This document shows, one piece after another, positions 34,001 through 43,402 of a stretch of DNA of 64,000 nucleotides. The notes under the pieces were generated by a model. It saw nothing but the letters and a program-made list of their open reading frames with translations. It was not told where the DNA came from and did no database searches. Every line of letters starts with the position of its first letter. Position 1 is the first letter of the stretch. This DNA is from JBBKWU01 sp037969035 (GTDB lineage Bacteria > Pseudomonadota > Alphaproteobacteria > Micavibrionales > Micavibrionaceae): positions 1-64,000 of the forward strand of contig JBBKWU010000010.1 of assembly GCA_037969035.1 (NCBI GenBank), in the 5' to 3' direction. The position numbers and the translations under genes are program-made.

Positions 34001-34515
34001 GCATATTCGCCCGCCTCACGCACAGTTTCGGTGCGCATATAGCCATTTTTCTGCAAAAATAGCTGTAATTCGTCCATATCGAGCGTTCCACCCGCTTTTG
34101 CACTGAAAACAGCGTCTGTTAGAGCCTCTTTTGGCGTCACACGCTGTGTCGCGGCATTAACCGTGGTCAAAACGATGCGCGGTTTACGGGTTTTATCCTT
34201 CTCCCACGCTATCAACGTAGAAAGTGCCGCGACGCGCTGCGCGGTGATATCATTATGCGGTGACACCCGATCATACGGCAGGCAATCCCACGCGGGAAAC
34301 GTCACAACCTCAACATCAGGCGCAAAAAACGCGATTAGCTCCTGTAATGACGACAACCGCGCATCATCCAACGCCACATGCAAAAGCACCCGATCATCGC
34401 GCATCAACTTCCGCGCGCGCTCCGCCAAAACACGCGCATCCTGCCCCTCTGGCATGCCAAAGAGCGTCTTATGCGTAATCATCGCTGTGTCTTGCTGTTT
34501 TTCAGGTAAAGTCAT
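31006..34515 (-). CDS. mfd: Transcription-repair coupling factor Mfd
   Basis: Mfd removes RNA polymerase stalled at DNA damage and recruits UvrA. At 1169 residues it is full length. It has UvrB-like N-terminal domains (FPAWDCLPYDRVSPHNDI), the polymerase-interacting domain (PGDLVTHIDHGVGRFEAL), then the RecG-like translocase with Walker A GDVGFGKTEVAMRAA, the DEEQ box (DEEQRFGVKQKERLK), TATPIPRTLQMSLTG, NIIESGIDIPTANTMIVHRAD and QIRGRIGRS, and the C-terminal TRCF domain. It lies in the cluster mfd–sdhE–recG. Confidence 0.97.
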   Translation of the reverse strand: MTLPEKQQDTAMITHKTLFGMPEGQDARVLAERARKLMRDDRVLLHVALDDARLSSLQELIAFFAPDVEVVTFPAWDCLPYDRVSPHNDITAQRVAALSTLIAWEKDKTRKPRIVLTTVNAATQRVTPKEALTDAVFSAKAGGTLDMDELQLFLQKNGYMRTETVREAGEYAIRGGIIDLFPPGYDEPVRMDLFGVDVDSIKAFDPISQRTSKKLTKFHLYPATEFFLDEDSVHRFRRQYRDLFGMVRDDDPLYEAISAGRRYNGMDHWLPLFFAKMDTLFDYAPNAAVTLDHLVEQARGEHFTQVEDFYASRKTLEQAATDNKKGKAPVIAGTIYHPIPVDALYMSTEEWKGLSAEALQFTTFGGTEGTEDGGGRKGRDFADIRALPDGNVMDALRQHLIGFKDAKMLIASYSQGARERLRSMMDKAGIANLVNCESYDDVKKLKATQVGLGILSLSHGFVSPDLVVLTEQDILGDRLTRRAKKRKADNFLTEVSSIAPGDLVTHIDHGVGRFEALETLEAGGKFHDCLKIVYVGDDRLFVPVENIEVLSRFGSEEGLSQLDKLGGAGWQARKAKVKRDLMAIADNLLKIAAARMLKKADTMEVSPELYQEFAARFPYQETEDQLSSINSVIADLAEDHPMDRLVCGDVGFGKTEVAMRAAYVAAMNGAQVAVAVPTTLLARQHYNNFAERFKGMGIRVGQLSRMVTPRDAKLTRDGIRDGTVNIVIGTHALFGKDVKFANLGLMIVDEEQRFGVKQKERLKELKDNVHVLTLTATPIPRTLQMSLTGVRELSLIATPPVDRLAVRTFVLPYDPMVIREAILREHYRGGQSFYVCPRVKDMDMLEEQLKELVPEVKVISAHGQMPATELDERMTAFYDGQYDVLLATNIIESGIDIPTANTMIVHRADMFGLAQLYQIRGRIGRSKVRAYAYLTYQPEKKLSDQAMKRLEVIETLDTLGSGFQLASHDMDIRGAGNLLGEEQSGHIREIGVELYQQMLEDAVALARAGHGVDGGEVADDKWTPNINLGTSVLIPETYVTDLTVRMSLYRRLSDLENADDLENFAAELIDRFGDIPEEVDNLLDIVTIKQLCRAAGVDRIDAGPKGIVVGFYKDTPPNIPALMGWMNEKGGAVKLRHDQKLVLIRQYDNAAQRVKGAKSIMRDLSALAS

Positions 34516-34555
34516 GCGCTTTATTTAGCGTTTAGCCACGCAAAAGGCCAGTATT

Positions 34556-34834
34556 TTATTGACCTTCCGTAAATTTATGGAGCAGGAATTTTTGCAACAC
34601 ATTGCTCATTTGATTGGCGGGCGGGGTTTCACGACCACTAATCCAGTTATAGAGGTCTGGATCGCTGCAATTGAGCATTTCATCATATTGCGCGATTTCA
34701 TCTTCACCAAAGCTCTGCACGTTACGATCCGCAAACGTGCCCATCAGCAAATCCATCTCTTTCGTACCGCGATGCCACGAACGGAACACAAGACGTTTGC
34801 GCTTCTTTTCAATTTCTTCTAACTTCATACTCAT
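34556..34834 (-). CDS. sdhE: Succinate dehydrogenase flavinylation factor SdhE
   Basis: SdhE helps attach FAD to the SdhA subunit of succinate dehydrogenase. The hallmark RSWHRGTKEMDLLMG, with the RGxxE motif, is clear in this roughly 92-aa protein. I placed the start at the ATG at 34834 (MSMKLEEIEKKRKR); the ATG at 34828 is equally possible, and longer frames overlap recG. It lies between mfd (40 bp downstream) and the divergent recG, a linkage common in alphaproteobacteria. Confidence 0.88.
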   Translation of the reverse strand: MSMKLEEIEKKRKRLVFRSWHRGTKEMDLLMGTFADRNVQSFGEDEIAQYDEMLNCSDPDLYNWISGRETPPANQMSNVLQKFLLHKFTEGQ

Positions 34835-34854
34835 AGCAATACAGAGTTTAAGAG

Positions 34855-37002
34855 ATGGCATCAAGCACCGCCGAGAAAAAAGAGAGCAAAAACGCACAGG
34901 AAAACGCCGCCCCTGCCATAGGACGGCCCTTTCTGCTCGACCCTATCTTTCAGCGTGTCACAACGCTTGATGGCATAGGGCCGCGCAATGCCACGTTTTT
35001 TGAGAAATTATGCGGCGACAAAATTCTCGATGTGCTGTTTCACAAACCGATTGATGTTGTTGACCGCCGCTTTGCGCCTGATGTTAAAGATGCACCGAAC
35101 GGCAAAATCGCCACACTTACTGTCAAAGTTGACCAACATTTCCCGAGTTTTAAATCCAGCCAGCCTTACCGTGTGAAGTGCAGCGACGACACAGCTACGC
35201 TGAACCTTGTGTTCTTCCGCGCCCGTAAAGACTGGATGGAAAAACAGCTTCCCGTTGGGGCTACCGTGATTATCAGCGGCAAAGTCGAGTATTACCAAGG
35301 GCAACCACAAATCACCCACCCCGATGCCATTGGCTCCGAAGAAGATCGTGCAACCATCGAAACGTTAGAGCCTATTTACCCGCTTACTCAAGGACTTACG
35401 AACAAAACCTTACGTAAGGCTGTGTTGAAATCTTTGGATAAGTTACCCCACATGCCTGAATGGTTGGATGCTGCCTATCAAGCACAAAACAAGCTGCCGT
35501 CATGGGTTGAGGCGATAACGACGCTACATAACCTGAAAACGCTTACAGGGCTTGAGCCACAGCACCCTGCGCGCAAACGTCTTGCGTATGATGAGTTTTT
35601 GGCAAACCAACTCGCGCTTGGCCTCGTCAGATTAAGCCAAACCCGCAAAAAAGGCCGCAGTTACAGCATTAACGGTACGTTGCGTAAGCAAATGTTGATC
35701 AACCTCCCCTTCAAGCTTACAAACGCACAGAACATGGCGATTGCCGAAATTGATGCTGATATGAACGCACCCCACCGCATGTTGCGGATGTTGCAAGGTG
35801 ATGTGGGTAGCGGCAAAACCGTTGTGGCTGCCGCTGCCATGCTCAATGCCGTGGAAAGCGGTGCGCAAGCTGCCATTATGGCACCGACCGAAATTCTGGC
35901 GCGCCAACATGCCGAGAGCTTGCGTCCGTTGCTTGATGAACTCGGCGTGCGTTATGTCGTTCTCACAGGTCGTGACAAAGGCAAGCAGCGCGAAGCCTTA
36001 CTCGCGCAGATTGCAAACGGAGAAGCGCAAATCGTGATCGGCACGCATGCGCTATTCCAAGACGGTGTCGAATTTGCCGATCTTGGCGTTGCCGTCATCG
36101 ATGAACAGCACCGCTTTGGCGTGCATCAACGTTTGCAACTATCCTCCAAGGGCAAAGCCGTTGACGTTCTAGTGATGACCGCGACCCCTATTCCGCGCAC
36201 CCTCACCCTCACCGCTTATGGGGATATGGATGTCAGCCGCCTGAACGAAAAACCACCAGGGCGCAAACCGATTGATACGCGCTTGATCCCGCAAGAAAAG
36301 ATCGAAGCAATGGTTGATGGCCTACAACGCCAAATAGAGAGCGGCGCACGCATATACTGGGTTTGTCCACTGGTTGAAGAATCAGAGCTGCTGGATGTCG
36401 CCGCCGCGCAAGAACGCTATGAAATCCTACAAGCACGCTTTGGCGAGCGTGTCGGGCTTGTCCACGGCAAGATGAAGGCTGCTGATAAAGACGCCGCCAT
36501 GCAAAAATTTGCCGCAGGCGAGCTTGATATCCTTGTCGCCACAACCGTGATCGAGGTCGGCGTAAACGTGCCTGAGGCCACGATCATGATTATCGAGCAC
36601 GCCGAACGCTTTGGCCTTGCCCAGCTACACCAGTTACGCGGCCGAGTCGGGCGTGGTGCGGATAAATCTTACTGCTTCTTGGTCTATGCCGCCCCGCTGT
36701 CCGAAACAGCGAAAGAGCGTTTGGGCATGATGCGCGAGAGCGAAGATGGCTTTCTCATCGCCGAAAAAGATTTGGAACTACGCGGCGCGGGAGAAATTCT
36801 CGGCACCCGCCAAAGCGGCTTCCCTGAATTTAAGCTCGGTGAATTACCCGCGCACACCGAATTACTTGCCACCGCCCGCGATGATGCGCGCCTAATTTTG
36901 GATAAAGACCCTAAGCTCGAAACAGAGCGTGGCAAAGCCCTGCGCACGCTGCTCTACCTTTTCGAGCGCGATCAAGCCATCCGTTATTTGCAATCAGGGT
37001 GA
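34855..37002 (+). CDS. recG: ATP-dependent DNA helicase RecG
   Basis: RecG remodels stalled forks and branched DNA. In 715 residues it has the N-terminal wedge/OB domain (about 60-170), Walker A GDVGSGKTVVAAAAML, the DEQH box (DEQHRFGVHQR), TATPIPRTLTLTAYGD and the C-terminal motifs TTVIEVGVNVPEATIMII and QLRGRVGRGADKSYCFLVY. Its start lies only 20 bp from the divergent sdhE start, so the two promoters must overlap or sit inside the neighbouring coding regions. The ribosome-binding site is weak. Confidence 0.96.
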   Translation: MASSTAEKKESKNAQENAAPAIGRPFLLDPIFQRVTTLDGIGPRNATFFEKLCGDKILDVLFHKPIDVVDRRFAPDVKDAPNGKIATLTVKVDQHFPSFKSSQPYRVKCSDDTATLNLVFFRARKDWMEKQLPVGATVIISGKVEYYQGQPQITHPDAIGSEEDRATIETLEPIYPLTQGLTNKTLRKAVLKSLDKLPHMPEWLDAAYQAQNKLPSWVEAITTLHNLKTLTGLEPQHPARKRLAYDEFLANQLALGLVRLSQTRKKGRSYSINGTLRKQMLINLPFKLTNAQNMAIAEIDADMNAPHRMLRMLQGDVGSGKTVVAAAAMLNAVESGAQAAIMAPTEILARQHAESLRPLLDELGVRYVVLTGRDKGKQREALLAQIANGEAQIVIGTHALFQDGVEFADLGVAVIDEQHRFGVHQRLQLSSKGKAVDVLVMTATPIPRTLTLTAYGDMDVSRLNEKPPGRKPIDTRLIPQEKIEAMVDGLQRQIESGARIYWVCPLVEESELLDVAAAQERYEILQARFGERVGLVHGKMKAADKDAAMQKFAAGELDILVATTVIEVGVNVPEATIMIIEHAERFGLAQLHQLRGRVGRGADKSYCFLVYAAPLSETAKERLGMMRESEDGFLIAEKDLELRGAGEILGTRQSGFPEFKLGELPAHTELLATARDDARLILDKDPKLETERGKALRTLLYLFERDQAIRYLQSG

Positions 37003-37113
37003 ATTGCATTATATAAACTGCGCATAACAATGAATAACAGTTGTCATAAAATTTGACAATTAAGTAATATGTAACTATTATATTGTAACTTTTGAAGGTA
37101 ACGAGGTAGAAAA

Positions 37114-38766
37114 ATGGCCGGTTTCGGTATATCACGCGCAACAGCGTCACAAAGTTTTGCAAAAAATGCAGAGGCTCCACAAAATGTAGCGGCTCCCATT
37201 ACTGCACCATCAGCATCGCAAACAGAACAACCTACCCCTGCCACCGCTGATACAGCCAAGAGCGACGGACAAACAACACCAAAAGCAGCCACTGACGCCG
37301 CCACAGCAGCGGAAGCTGCCGCCGCAGAAGCCGACGCGCAAAAGAAAAAAGCCAAGCTCTTTAGCGACATTCTTGCTGACATGTACAAGATGAGAAGTTC
37401 TGAGGAATTCAACAAATTCCAATTCCCTGATCATGTGTCCGCGCATCTAAAAGATGTTTTGGATGAATTCACAGTCGTGGGTCAAACAACCAGCCGCTCA
37501 AGACTAATTTTTAAACAACCGCTAGTCACCGCTGTTTCTGTCGCTGCCACATATGCAGACATACAAGTATCAAGCCAATTTGTAAAAAGTGACCTTTCAA
37601 AGCTCACAACAGATCAAAAAGCACATGCTGCCATTGAAATGGCGATGATCGCCGCAAACTGCCCTAAACTTATGGGCATTAAAACGGGCATTCCTTTGGA
37701 AGGCAACGACGAAGAGAAACTCGCTCTTTTCTTTGCCGCACAGAAAATGGGCTTTGGCGAGAGAATCGACATGAAAAGCCTTGAAGGGCTAAAAGTAACC
37801 GAAGAACAACAGCAAAAAATCATGCAGGCTGTAGAAAACGCATGGACATCACGTAAAGAAGGGCTCAATAAAATGACCGCACCTAAAAAAGAGAAAAAAG
37901 ATTTTGATAACGCCGCAAAACCTGCGCCAAAAGCACCCGATGCCGCGCGCATCAAAGCTGATTTTGATCAACCTATCGGCGGAATTTTAAACTTCTATCA
38001 TCAGCAATATGATAAGAAAGCCGTTGAAGAGATTAAAACAAAACTTCTCGCGCTTTATTATTTCGAAAAATCAACAGGCGCGGATATCTTGCCTAAATTC
38101 AAAGGCAGCATTGATTTTAAGAGTGACAAGATCAACTCTGTCGCAGCCCTTGAAGCTTTTATGACAGCAAACGCTGTTCCTGCCGAATTCATCAAACAAG
38201 CCGAAGACGAAGTCGCGGCATGGAAGCCTGCACCGCAAGATTTCCCGAAAATGGGTGAAATCGCAGACGGTTACCGTCTCGTCAACAAAGATGTTAAAAA
38301 CCAACTTCTAACAGCACAGGCTGTCGTTCGCACGATGGCTCGTGTAGAACGCTTGGAAAAAGGCACAGCAGAACTTGAAACAGACAAAGGTAAAACATTC
38401 CTTGGTCATGTTGGAAAATTCCCTGATGACCCTGCCGAGCTTACAGACGCACAAAAAACATATGCGTTGGCAACAGTTGCTGAAGAACTTAAAGCCAAAG
38501 GTATTGAGCTTGATACTGTATTGCCAGATGTTGCAAATCTGCGCAAAAGTGCGCTTGCCACATTGGACACAGTGATCACGAACCTTGATGGATTGAACGA
38601 AGGCAAAGCCGTTGATTCACTCAAAGCTGTGCGCGACTCATATAACCCAATGGTTCTAACACCAACACAACGATCAGAACCTGCAGCACCAGCAGCAGAA
38701 GCACCAAAACCATCTGGTGGCATGTTCAGCCGTTTCCGCAAACCTGATGGTCAAACACCATCATAG
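37114..38766 (+). CDS. Large unknown cytoplasmic protein, 550 aa
   Basis: I do not recognise this protein. It has an Ala/Pro/Thr-rich disordered N-terminus (about 15-85), no signal peptide and no membrane segment. Two folded-looking regions (about 85-260 and 300-525) are joined by a Lys/Pro-rich linker, and a short low-complexity end finishes GGMFSRFRKPDGQTPS. The helices are rich in Lys, Glu and Ala. The ribosome-binding site is strong (GAGGTAG), and a terminator follows. It stands alone between recG and the converging DUF502 gene. Confidence 0.6.
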   Translation: MAGFGISRATASQSFAKNAEAPQNVAAPITAPSASQTEQPTPATADTAKSDGQTTPKAATDAATAAEAAAAEADAQKKKAKLFSDILADMYKMRSSEEFNKFQFPDHVSAHLKDVLDEFTVVGQTTSRSRLIFKQPLVTAVSVAATYADIQVSSQFVKSDLSKLTTDQKAHAAIEMAMIAANCPKLMGIKTGIPLEGNDEEKLALFFAAQKMGFGERIDMKSLEGLKVTEEQQQKIMQAVENAWTSRKEGLNKMTAPKKEKKDFDNAAKPAPKAPDAARIKADFDQPIGGILNFYHQQYDKKAVEEIKTKLLALYYFEKSTGADILPKFKGSIDFKSDKINSVAALEAFMTANAVPAEFIKQAEDEVAAWKPAPQDFPKMGEIADGYRLVNKDVKNQLLTAQAVVRTMARVERLEKGTAELETDKGKTFLGHVGKFPDDPAELTDAQKTYALATVAEELKAKGIELDTVLPDVANLRKSALATLDTVITNLDGLNEGKAVDSLKAVRDSYNPMVLTPTQRSEPAAPAAEAPKPSGGMFSRFRKPDGQTPS

Positions 38767-38786
38767 AAAAAATGAGATAAGAATTT

Positions 38787-38813
38787 AAAAGCGGGTCATG
38801 TGCCCGCTTTTTT
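38787..38813. terminator. Bidirectional terminator
   Basis: GCGGG (38791-38795) pairs with CCCGC (38803-38807), extended by AAAA before and TTTT after, with eight T on the plus strand. It ends the 550-aa gene and can also serve the converging DUF502 gene. Confidence 0.85.
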
Positions 38814-39665
38814 TTATGACTTCTTTTTCGTTGTTGTTTGGGTGGGCTTCCTCGTGCTCGGCTTTTTTGCTACCGGCTTCTTCGTCCTTGGCTTTGCTTT
38901 TGCCTTTTCAACGACAGCGCCCTTCACAATTTTTTTAGCCTTTGGCACAGATTTTTTCTCAATCGTACGTGTTCCATTGCTCAAAACACGTGGCTCATTG
39001 CTGCGATCAGGCGGCGTTATAATACCGGCGGAAACAACAAGCTTCACGCCCTCTTCCACTGTCATGTTCAGGTATTTCAGTTCTTTCTTTGGCACGAACA
39101 GTAAATAGCCCGATGTTGGGTTTGGTGTTGTTGGCACGAACACGTTGATGGTTTCGTTCTTTGTTGCGGCTTGCACCTCGCCCTTGGAATATCCTGTGAC
39201 AAAACCAATCGACCATACGCCTTTGCGTGGGTATTCAAGCATCACAACTTCGCGGAATGCTTGTGACTTTGACGCCATAATGGTTTCAAAAACTTGCTTA
39301 ATCGCGCCGTAAATCGTGCGGATCACAGGCATGCGGTGTACAAAATATTCTGAAACGCTGATAAACAAACGCCCGAAGAAATTCGTCGCGAACCAGCCAA
39401 TCAATATGAATGCCGCGACCGCAACCAAAATACCAATCCCTGGAATGGTTGTTTCGGGATAGTAATGCGCGGGAAAAAGTCTCGTGACATTCTTATCAAC
39501 AAAGCTCAAAAACACATAGGTCAGATAGCACGTAATACCGATAGGCGCTGTAACCAATATACCCGCCAAAAAATAACCGCGAATACGCGAAAACAGCGTG
39601 CGTTGCAGTTGTCTCGTGTGACCATCAATCGTATGAAACAGACTTCTTTGACCTTTTTTGCCCAT
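38814..39665 (-). CDS. DUF502-family membrane protein
   Basis: This 283-aa protein matches the DUF502 family. It has two membrane segments (about residues 25-48, GYFLAGILVTAPIGITCYLTYVF, and 70-92, GILVAVAAFILIGWFATNFFG), followed by a conserved soluble part (PVIRTIYGAIKQVFETI, GVWSIGFVTG, VFVPTTPNPTSGYLLFVP). The last 50 residues are Lys/Pro-rich repeats and are probably disordered. The function of the family is unknown. It is often found near recG in alphaproteobacteria, as here. Ribosome-binding site GAGGTG. Confidence 0.88.
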   Translation of the reverse strand: MGKKGQRSLFHTIDGHTRQLQRTLFSRIRGYFLAGILVTAPIGITCYLTYVFLSFVDKNVTRLFPAHYYPETTIPGIGILVAVAAFILIGWFATNFFGRLFISVSEYFVHRMPVIRTIYGAIKQVFETIMASKSQAFREVVMLEYPRKGVWSIGFVTGYSKGEVQAATKNETINVFVPTTPNPTSGYLLFVPKKELKYLNMTVEEGVKLVVSAGIITPPDRSNEPRVLSNGTRTIEKKSVPKAKKIVKGAVVEKAKAKPRTKKPVAKKPSTRKPTQTTTKKKS

Positions 39666-39800
39666 GACAGCACCTCGTTCTTGCGTGGATTAATATTGCT
39701 CTGTTATACACTGCTCTCCCTTAAAAGACGATAGCAAAGCCACAAAAAAGCGAGAGACACAACATCTCCCGCTTTTGTAAAATCGTTTTAAATCAGAATC

Positions 39801-42476
39801 TTAAGGTGTTGTTATGCTAGGCGCTCCGCTTTTTTTTTGACGGGCAGCATCGTAAGCCGCATCACCGACAAAACGCCGAACCTTCTCACCCAAGTTCGCG
39901 GAGATTTTTGGCATCGCCGCCAAGCGTAGTAATTGGTCGTACATTTGATCAGCTAGAACATCTTTATGGTTCTTATAACCACCAAACGCATCAACAAGGC
40001 GCGATGTAATTTGCGGGTTTGTCGCATCATACGCCACCAAAAAATCGGCAAGGAATTCATAACCACTTCCATCTTCGGCATGGAATGCTTTCGGGTTAGC
40101 GCCAGAGAACGTGCCATAAAGCGCGCGGATGCGGTTCGGGTTTGTTGTGCCGTTAAACGATTCATGCGCTACCAAATTCTGTAAATGAGATTTAATATCG
40201 CCCATGCTTACTGCGGCTTGCCCCATCATCCATTTATCGACAACCAAATCCTGCGTGATTTTTGCGTTTGCGTAGAAATCACCAGAAACATTGATCCTTT
40301 GCATTATTGCTTGCTGCGTATCCATATTCAAAAGTGCTGTGTACGCTGCCAAACGGTCCGTGACATTGTTCGCACCACTATATTGGTTTGATGCCAACGC
40401 AGCGATTGACGGGTCATCCGTTTTAGCCAAATACGCCAAGGCTTTGTTCTGCACATCACGACGACCAACGTCTTTGTGGTCATATGCTTTGGCTGCATCA
40501 TAGTTATCGTCGTACAAGTCTTGCCACTCGCTTTGTAGATCATCGGCAATTTTCTTACCAAACGCGTCGATAACAGCCGTAATGGCTTGTGGGTCGATTT
40601 TCTTGCGAGATAGCGCCAATTCATTATATGACGGCAATGTCAGCGCCATCGCCTTTAATTGCTTATCCATACCTGTATCCTGAATGATACCGCTGAATGA
40701 TTTTATAATTTCTGGATCAACATCAATCGCTTTACCAGCTTCGACGTTGTTCACTTGCTCCAGCATTTTTTGTTTCAACAGCGTATTGCCCGCATCCCAT
40801 TGGTTGAAGCCGTCATTGTCGTTCACCATCAAGAAGCGCAGTTGATCGTCCGTATACGGTGCTTCAAGTTTCACAGGGGCAGAGAAACCACGCAAGATTG
40901 ATGGCACGCAGTTCGGCGGTACGTTTTTAAACTCATACTCATGCTTGGCGGCTGTCATTTCTAACATTTCACTGACCACATCATCGCCGTTCGGGCCAAC
41001 AAGACCAAACTCGACAGGAATATGACGCGGCGAACCATCAGAGACTTTATCAAGCACAGGAACGTCTTGCTCTAACGTTAGTCTGAATGTGCTTGTCTTA
41101 TCATCATAAGACCAATCAGCCTTAATCGTTGGTGTGCCTGCTTGTGTGTACCACAGCATAAACTGTGAAAGATCAGTGCCGCTTGCATCTTCATGCGCTG
41201 CGACCCAGTCTTCAACCGTTACGGCTTGGCCTTCGTGGCGTTTAAAGTACAAATCAGAACCCTTACGGAATTCAGCAGCACCGCCGACAAGGGCATGCAA
41301 CATACGGTTCAGCTCAGAACCTTTTTCGTACACGGTCACAGTGTAGAAGTTATCGATTGTTTCAAAATGGTCAGGGCGTGGCGGGTGTGCCATCGGGCTG
41401 GCATCTTCTTTGAACTGTGCGGAACGAAGCGTTCTCACATCATCAATTCGTTGTGCTGCCGCAGAATATTGATCCTCCTGATAAGAGTGATCGCGGAAAA
41501 CGGTTAAGCCCTCTTTCAAGCAAAGCTGGAACCAATCACGGCAGGTTACAAGGTTACCTGTCCAGTTGTGGAAGTATTCATGCGCGATAACCGCGTCAAC
41601 GCGTTGATAGTTAGCGTCCGTTGATACATCGGGGTGTGCCAAAACACATGACGTGTTAAAGACGTTTAGCGATGTATTTTCCATCGCACCCATGTTGAAA
41701 TCGCTGACCGCGACAATGTTAAACTGGTCAAAATTATATTCACGACCATAAACATCTTCATCCCATTTCATAGAACGTTTTAGTGAATCAATCGCGAACG
41801 GTAATTTGTCTTGATCTTCTTTGACCGCATAAACGCGCAATGTAACATCGCGGCCGCTCATGGTTGTGAATTTACCTTCTTCAAACTCAAGATTGCCACC
41901 AACAAGTGCAAACAAATAGCTTGGTTTTGGGAACGGGTCTTCCCAAACCGTGTAATTACGACCATCGGCTGTTTTGCCTTCGTCGATCAAATTACCGTTT
42001 GAGAGCAAAACAGGCGCTGCAGCGTCATCGGCAATTAATTTCGTTGTAAATGTCGCCATGTTATCGGGGCGATCCACAAAATAAGTGATGTGGCGGAAGC
42101 CTTGTGCTTCACACTGTGTGCACCAGTTACCGCTTGATTTATAAAGCCCTTCAAAAGCTTTGTTATCTTCAGGTTTAATGCGCACCTTTGTTTCGAGAAC
42201 AAATTTGTCGTCCGCTGTCGGGATTGTCAGGTCTTTTTCGGTTTGGGTATAGCCCTGCGCGGATATCCCCTGCCCGTCAATCGCCACAGATTGTAATTCC
42301 AAACCTTCACCATCAAGAACCAAATCCCTGCTGTGAGTACCATTGCGTTCAACCTGTAACTTCGCAGTCACAAAGGTTTCGCCGTCCTGCAGGTCAAATT
42401 CCAGATCAACATGTTTGACCCAGAAATCAGGTTCTTTATAATCTTTAAGGTAAGTTACTTTGCTATCTGTAGACAT
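39801..42476 (-). CDS. pepN: Aminopeptidase N (M1 family)
   Basis: This zinc aminopeptidase removes N-terminal residues from peptides in the cytoplasm. Of normal length (891 aa), it has the exopeptidase motif GAMENTSLNVFN near residue 265, HEYFHNWTGN (HExxH) near 300 with the downstream Glu in LKEGLTVFRDHSYQ, and the C-terminal helical domain of the proteobacterial PepN type. Ribosome-binding site AAGGGA. The gene stands alone; the 253-bp gap to the next gene holds divergent promoter sequence and nothing else that I recognise. Confidence 0.96.
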   Translation of the reverse strand: MSTDSKVTYLKDYKEPDFWVKHVDLEFDLQDGETFVTAKLQVERNGTHSRDLVLDGEGLELQSVAIDGQGISAQGYTQTEKDLTIPTADDKFVLETKVRIKPEDNKAFEGLYKSSGNWCTQCEAQGFRHITYFVDRPDNMATFTTKLIADDAAAPVLLSNGNLIDEGKTADGRNYTVWEDPFPKPSYLFALVGGNLEFEEGKFTTMSGRDVTLRVYAVKEDQDKLPFAIDSLKRSMKWDEDVYGREYNFDQFNIVAVSDFNMGAMENTSLNVFNTSCVLAHPDVSTDANYQRVDAVIAHEYFHNWTGNLVTCRDWFQLCLKEGLTVFRDHSYQEDQYSAAAQRIDDVRTLRSAQFKEDASPMAHPPRPDHFETIDNFYTVTVYEKGSELNRMLHALVGGAAEFRKGSDLYFKRHEGQAVTVEDWVAAHEDASGTDLSQFMLWYTQAGTPTIKADWSYDDKTSTFRLTLEQDVPVLDKVSDGSPRHIPVEFGLVGPNGDDVVSEMLEMTAAKHEYEFKNVPPNCVPSILRGFSAPVKLEAPYTDDQLRFLMVNDNDGFNQWDAGNTLLKQKMLEQVNNVEAGKAIDVDPEIIKSFSGIIQDTGMDKQLKAMALTLPSYNELALSRKKIDPQAITAVIDAFGKKIADDLQSEWQDLYDDNYDAAKAYDHKDVGRRDVQNKALAYLAKTDDPSIAALASNQYSGANNVTDRLAAYTALLNMDTQQAIMQRINVSGDFYANAKITQDLVVDKWMMGQAAVSMGDIKSHLQNLVAHESFNGTTNPNRIRALYGTFSGANPKAFHAEDGSGYEFLADFLVAYDATNPQITSRLVDAFGGYKNHKDVLADQMYDQLLRLAAMPKISANLGEKVRRFVGDAAYDAARQKKSGAPSITTP

Positions 42477-42729
42477 TTTATTTCCCTTATCTTTTTTTGT
42501 ATTTATTTAACCTTATGAAAAAAGCATATATACGCAAAAAATGCAAATTGATTCTATTGTGGATAGCAAAGGCAAAGGATTGACCCGCATCAGAATCTAA
42601 ACAATACTTGATAGCGCGAGACTGTTAAAATTTGTATCAAATGTCATCAATATTTAACGTAATTATAACATTATTTCACTAAACTCTAATATAAGGGGTC
42701 ATGCATATCAAAATGCAGAACGGGGCAAT

Positions 42730-43314
42730 ATGGGTCACAAAATCGAAGATATAAAACTGGGTAAAGGCGAACTGCCAAGCCCTGAAGAGTCCGATTTCAT
42801 CATGGAATGCATGATGACCCACTACATCATGCAAAATCAGGTAATCAAAACAAAATTGCGCCATGTGCAAAGCGCAACACGACAGCGCATGAAAGAAATT
42901 GAAAAAAACACGGTGGGACAAGAGCTGTCAACAAAACTACAAGATTTAAAAAACACACAAAAACTGGATGGTTTGTGGGATAAACTCATTTCTCTACTGC
43001 ATGAAATTGGCTTGACCGAGGATGATATCAAAAGCATTGAAGACACCGTCACAGCCACACCAAAAACCATCCGTAAATATTATGATGCTTTAGTCGAACA
43101 AGACAGAGAGCTTTCTAACCTCATCTATGAAATGAATTCGGACACGTTCAAATCGGCGCACAGCAAAGCGGGTAAAATGACCACGCAAATTCAAAAGCGC
43201 CCGAACACGATGTCTGGCCTTCTGCCGAGAGAATATGAACCCGAAAAAGAACATATCATCAGCACAAGTGGCTTTGAAATCATCACACTGCCTAATTTGC
43301 GCGAAAGACGTTAA
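42730..43314 (+). CDS. Unknown helical protein, 194 aa
   Basis: I do not recognise this protein. It is highly charged, mostly helical and likely to form coiled coils (about residues 45-90, MKEIEKNTVGQELSTKLQDLKN). It has no signal peptide. Ribosome-binding site GGGG, 5 nt before the ATG. A terminator hairpin overlaps the stop codon. It lies upstream of the PrpD-family gene but is separated from it by that terminator. Confidence 0.55.
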   Translation: MGHKIEDIKLGKGELPSPEESDFIMECMMTHYIMQNQVIKTKLRHVQSATRQRMKEIEKNTVGQELSTKLQDLKNTQKLDGLWDKLISLLHEIGLTEDDIKSIEDTVTATPKTIRKYYDALVEQDRELSNLIYEMNSDTFKSAHSKAGKMTTQIQKRPNTMSGLLPREYEPEKEHIISTSGFEIITLPNLRERR

Positions 43315-43325
43315 CACGTCTTTTT
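43304..43325 (+). terminator. Terminator overlapping the stop codon of the 194-aa gene
   Basis: AAAGACGT and ACGTCTTT form an 8-bp stem with loop TAAC, which contains the first part of the stop codon context, followed by T-run. It gives very little 3' untranslated RNA. Confidence 0.75.
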
Positions 43326-43402
43326 GCTATAAAAATCCTCTTTCGTAACACGGCACAATCATTTACCCTGTATCAACTTCAAATTTACAGGGGAATATAA
43401 AA

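Noticed and set aside
42477..42729. Searched the 253-bp gap between pepN and the 194-aa gene for a small gene or RNA
   Set aside because: Only AT-rich divergent promoter sequence was seen, with no supported frame, terminator or stable hairpin.
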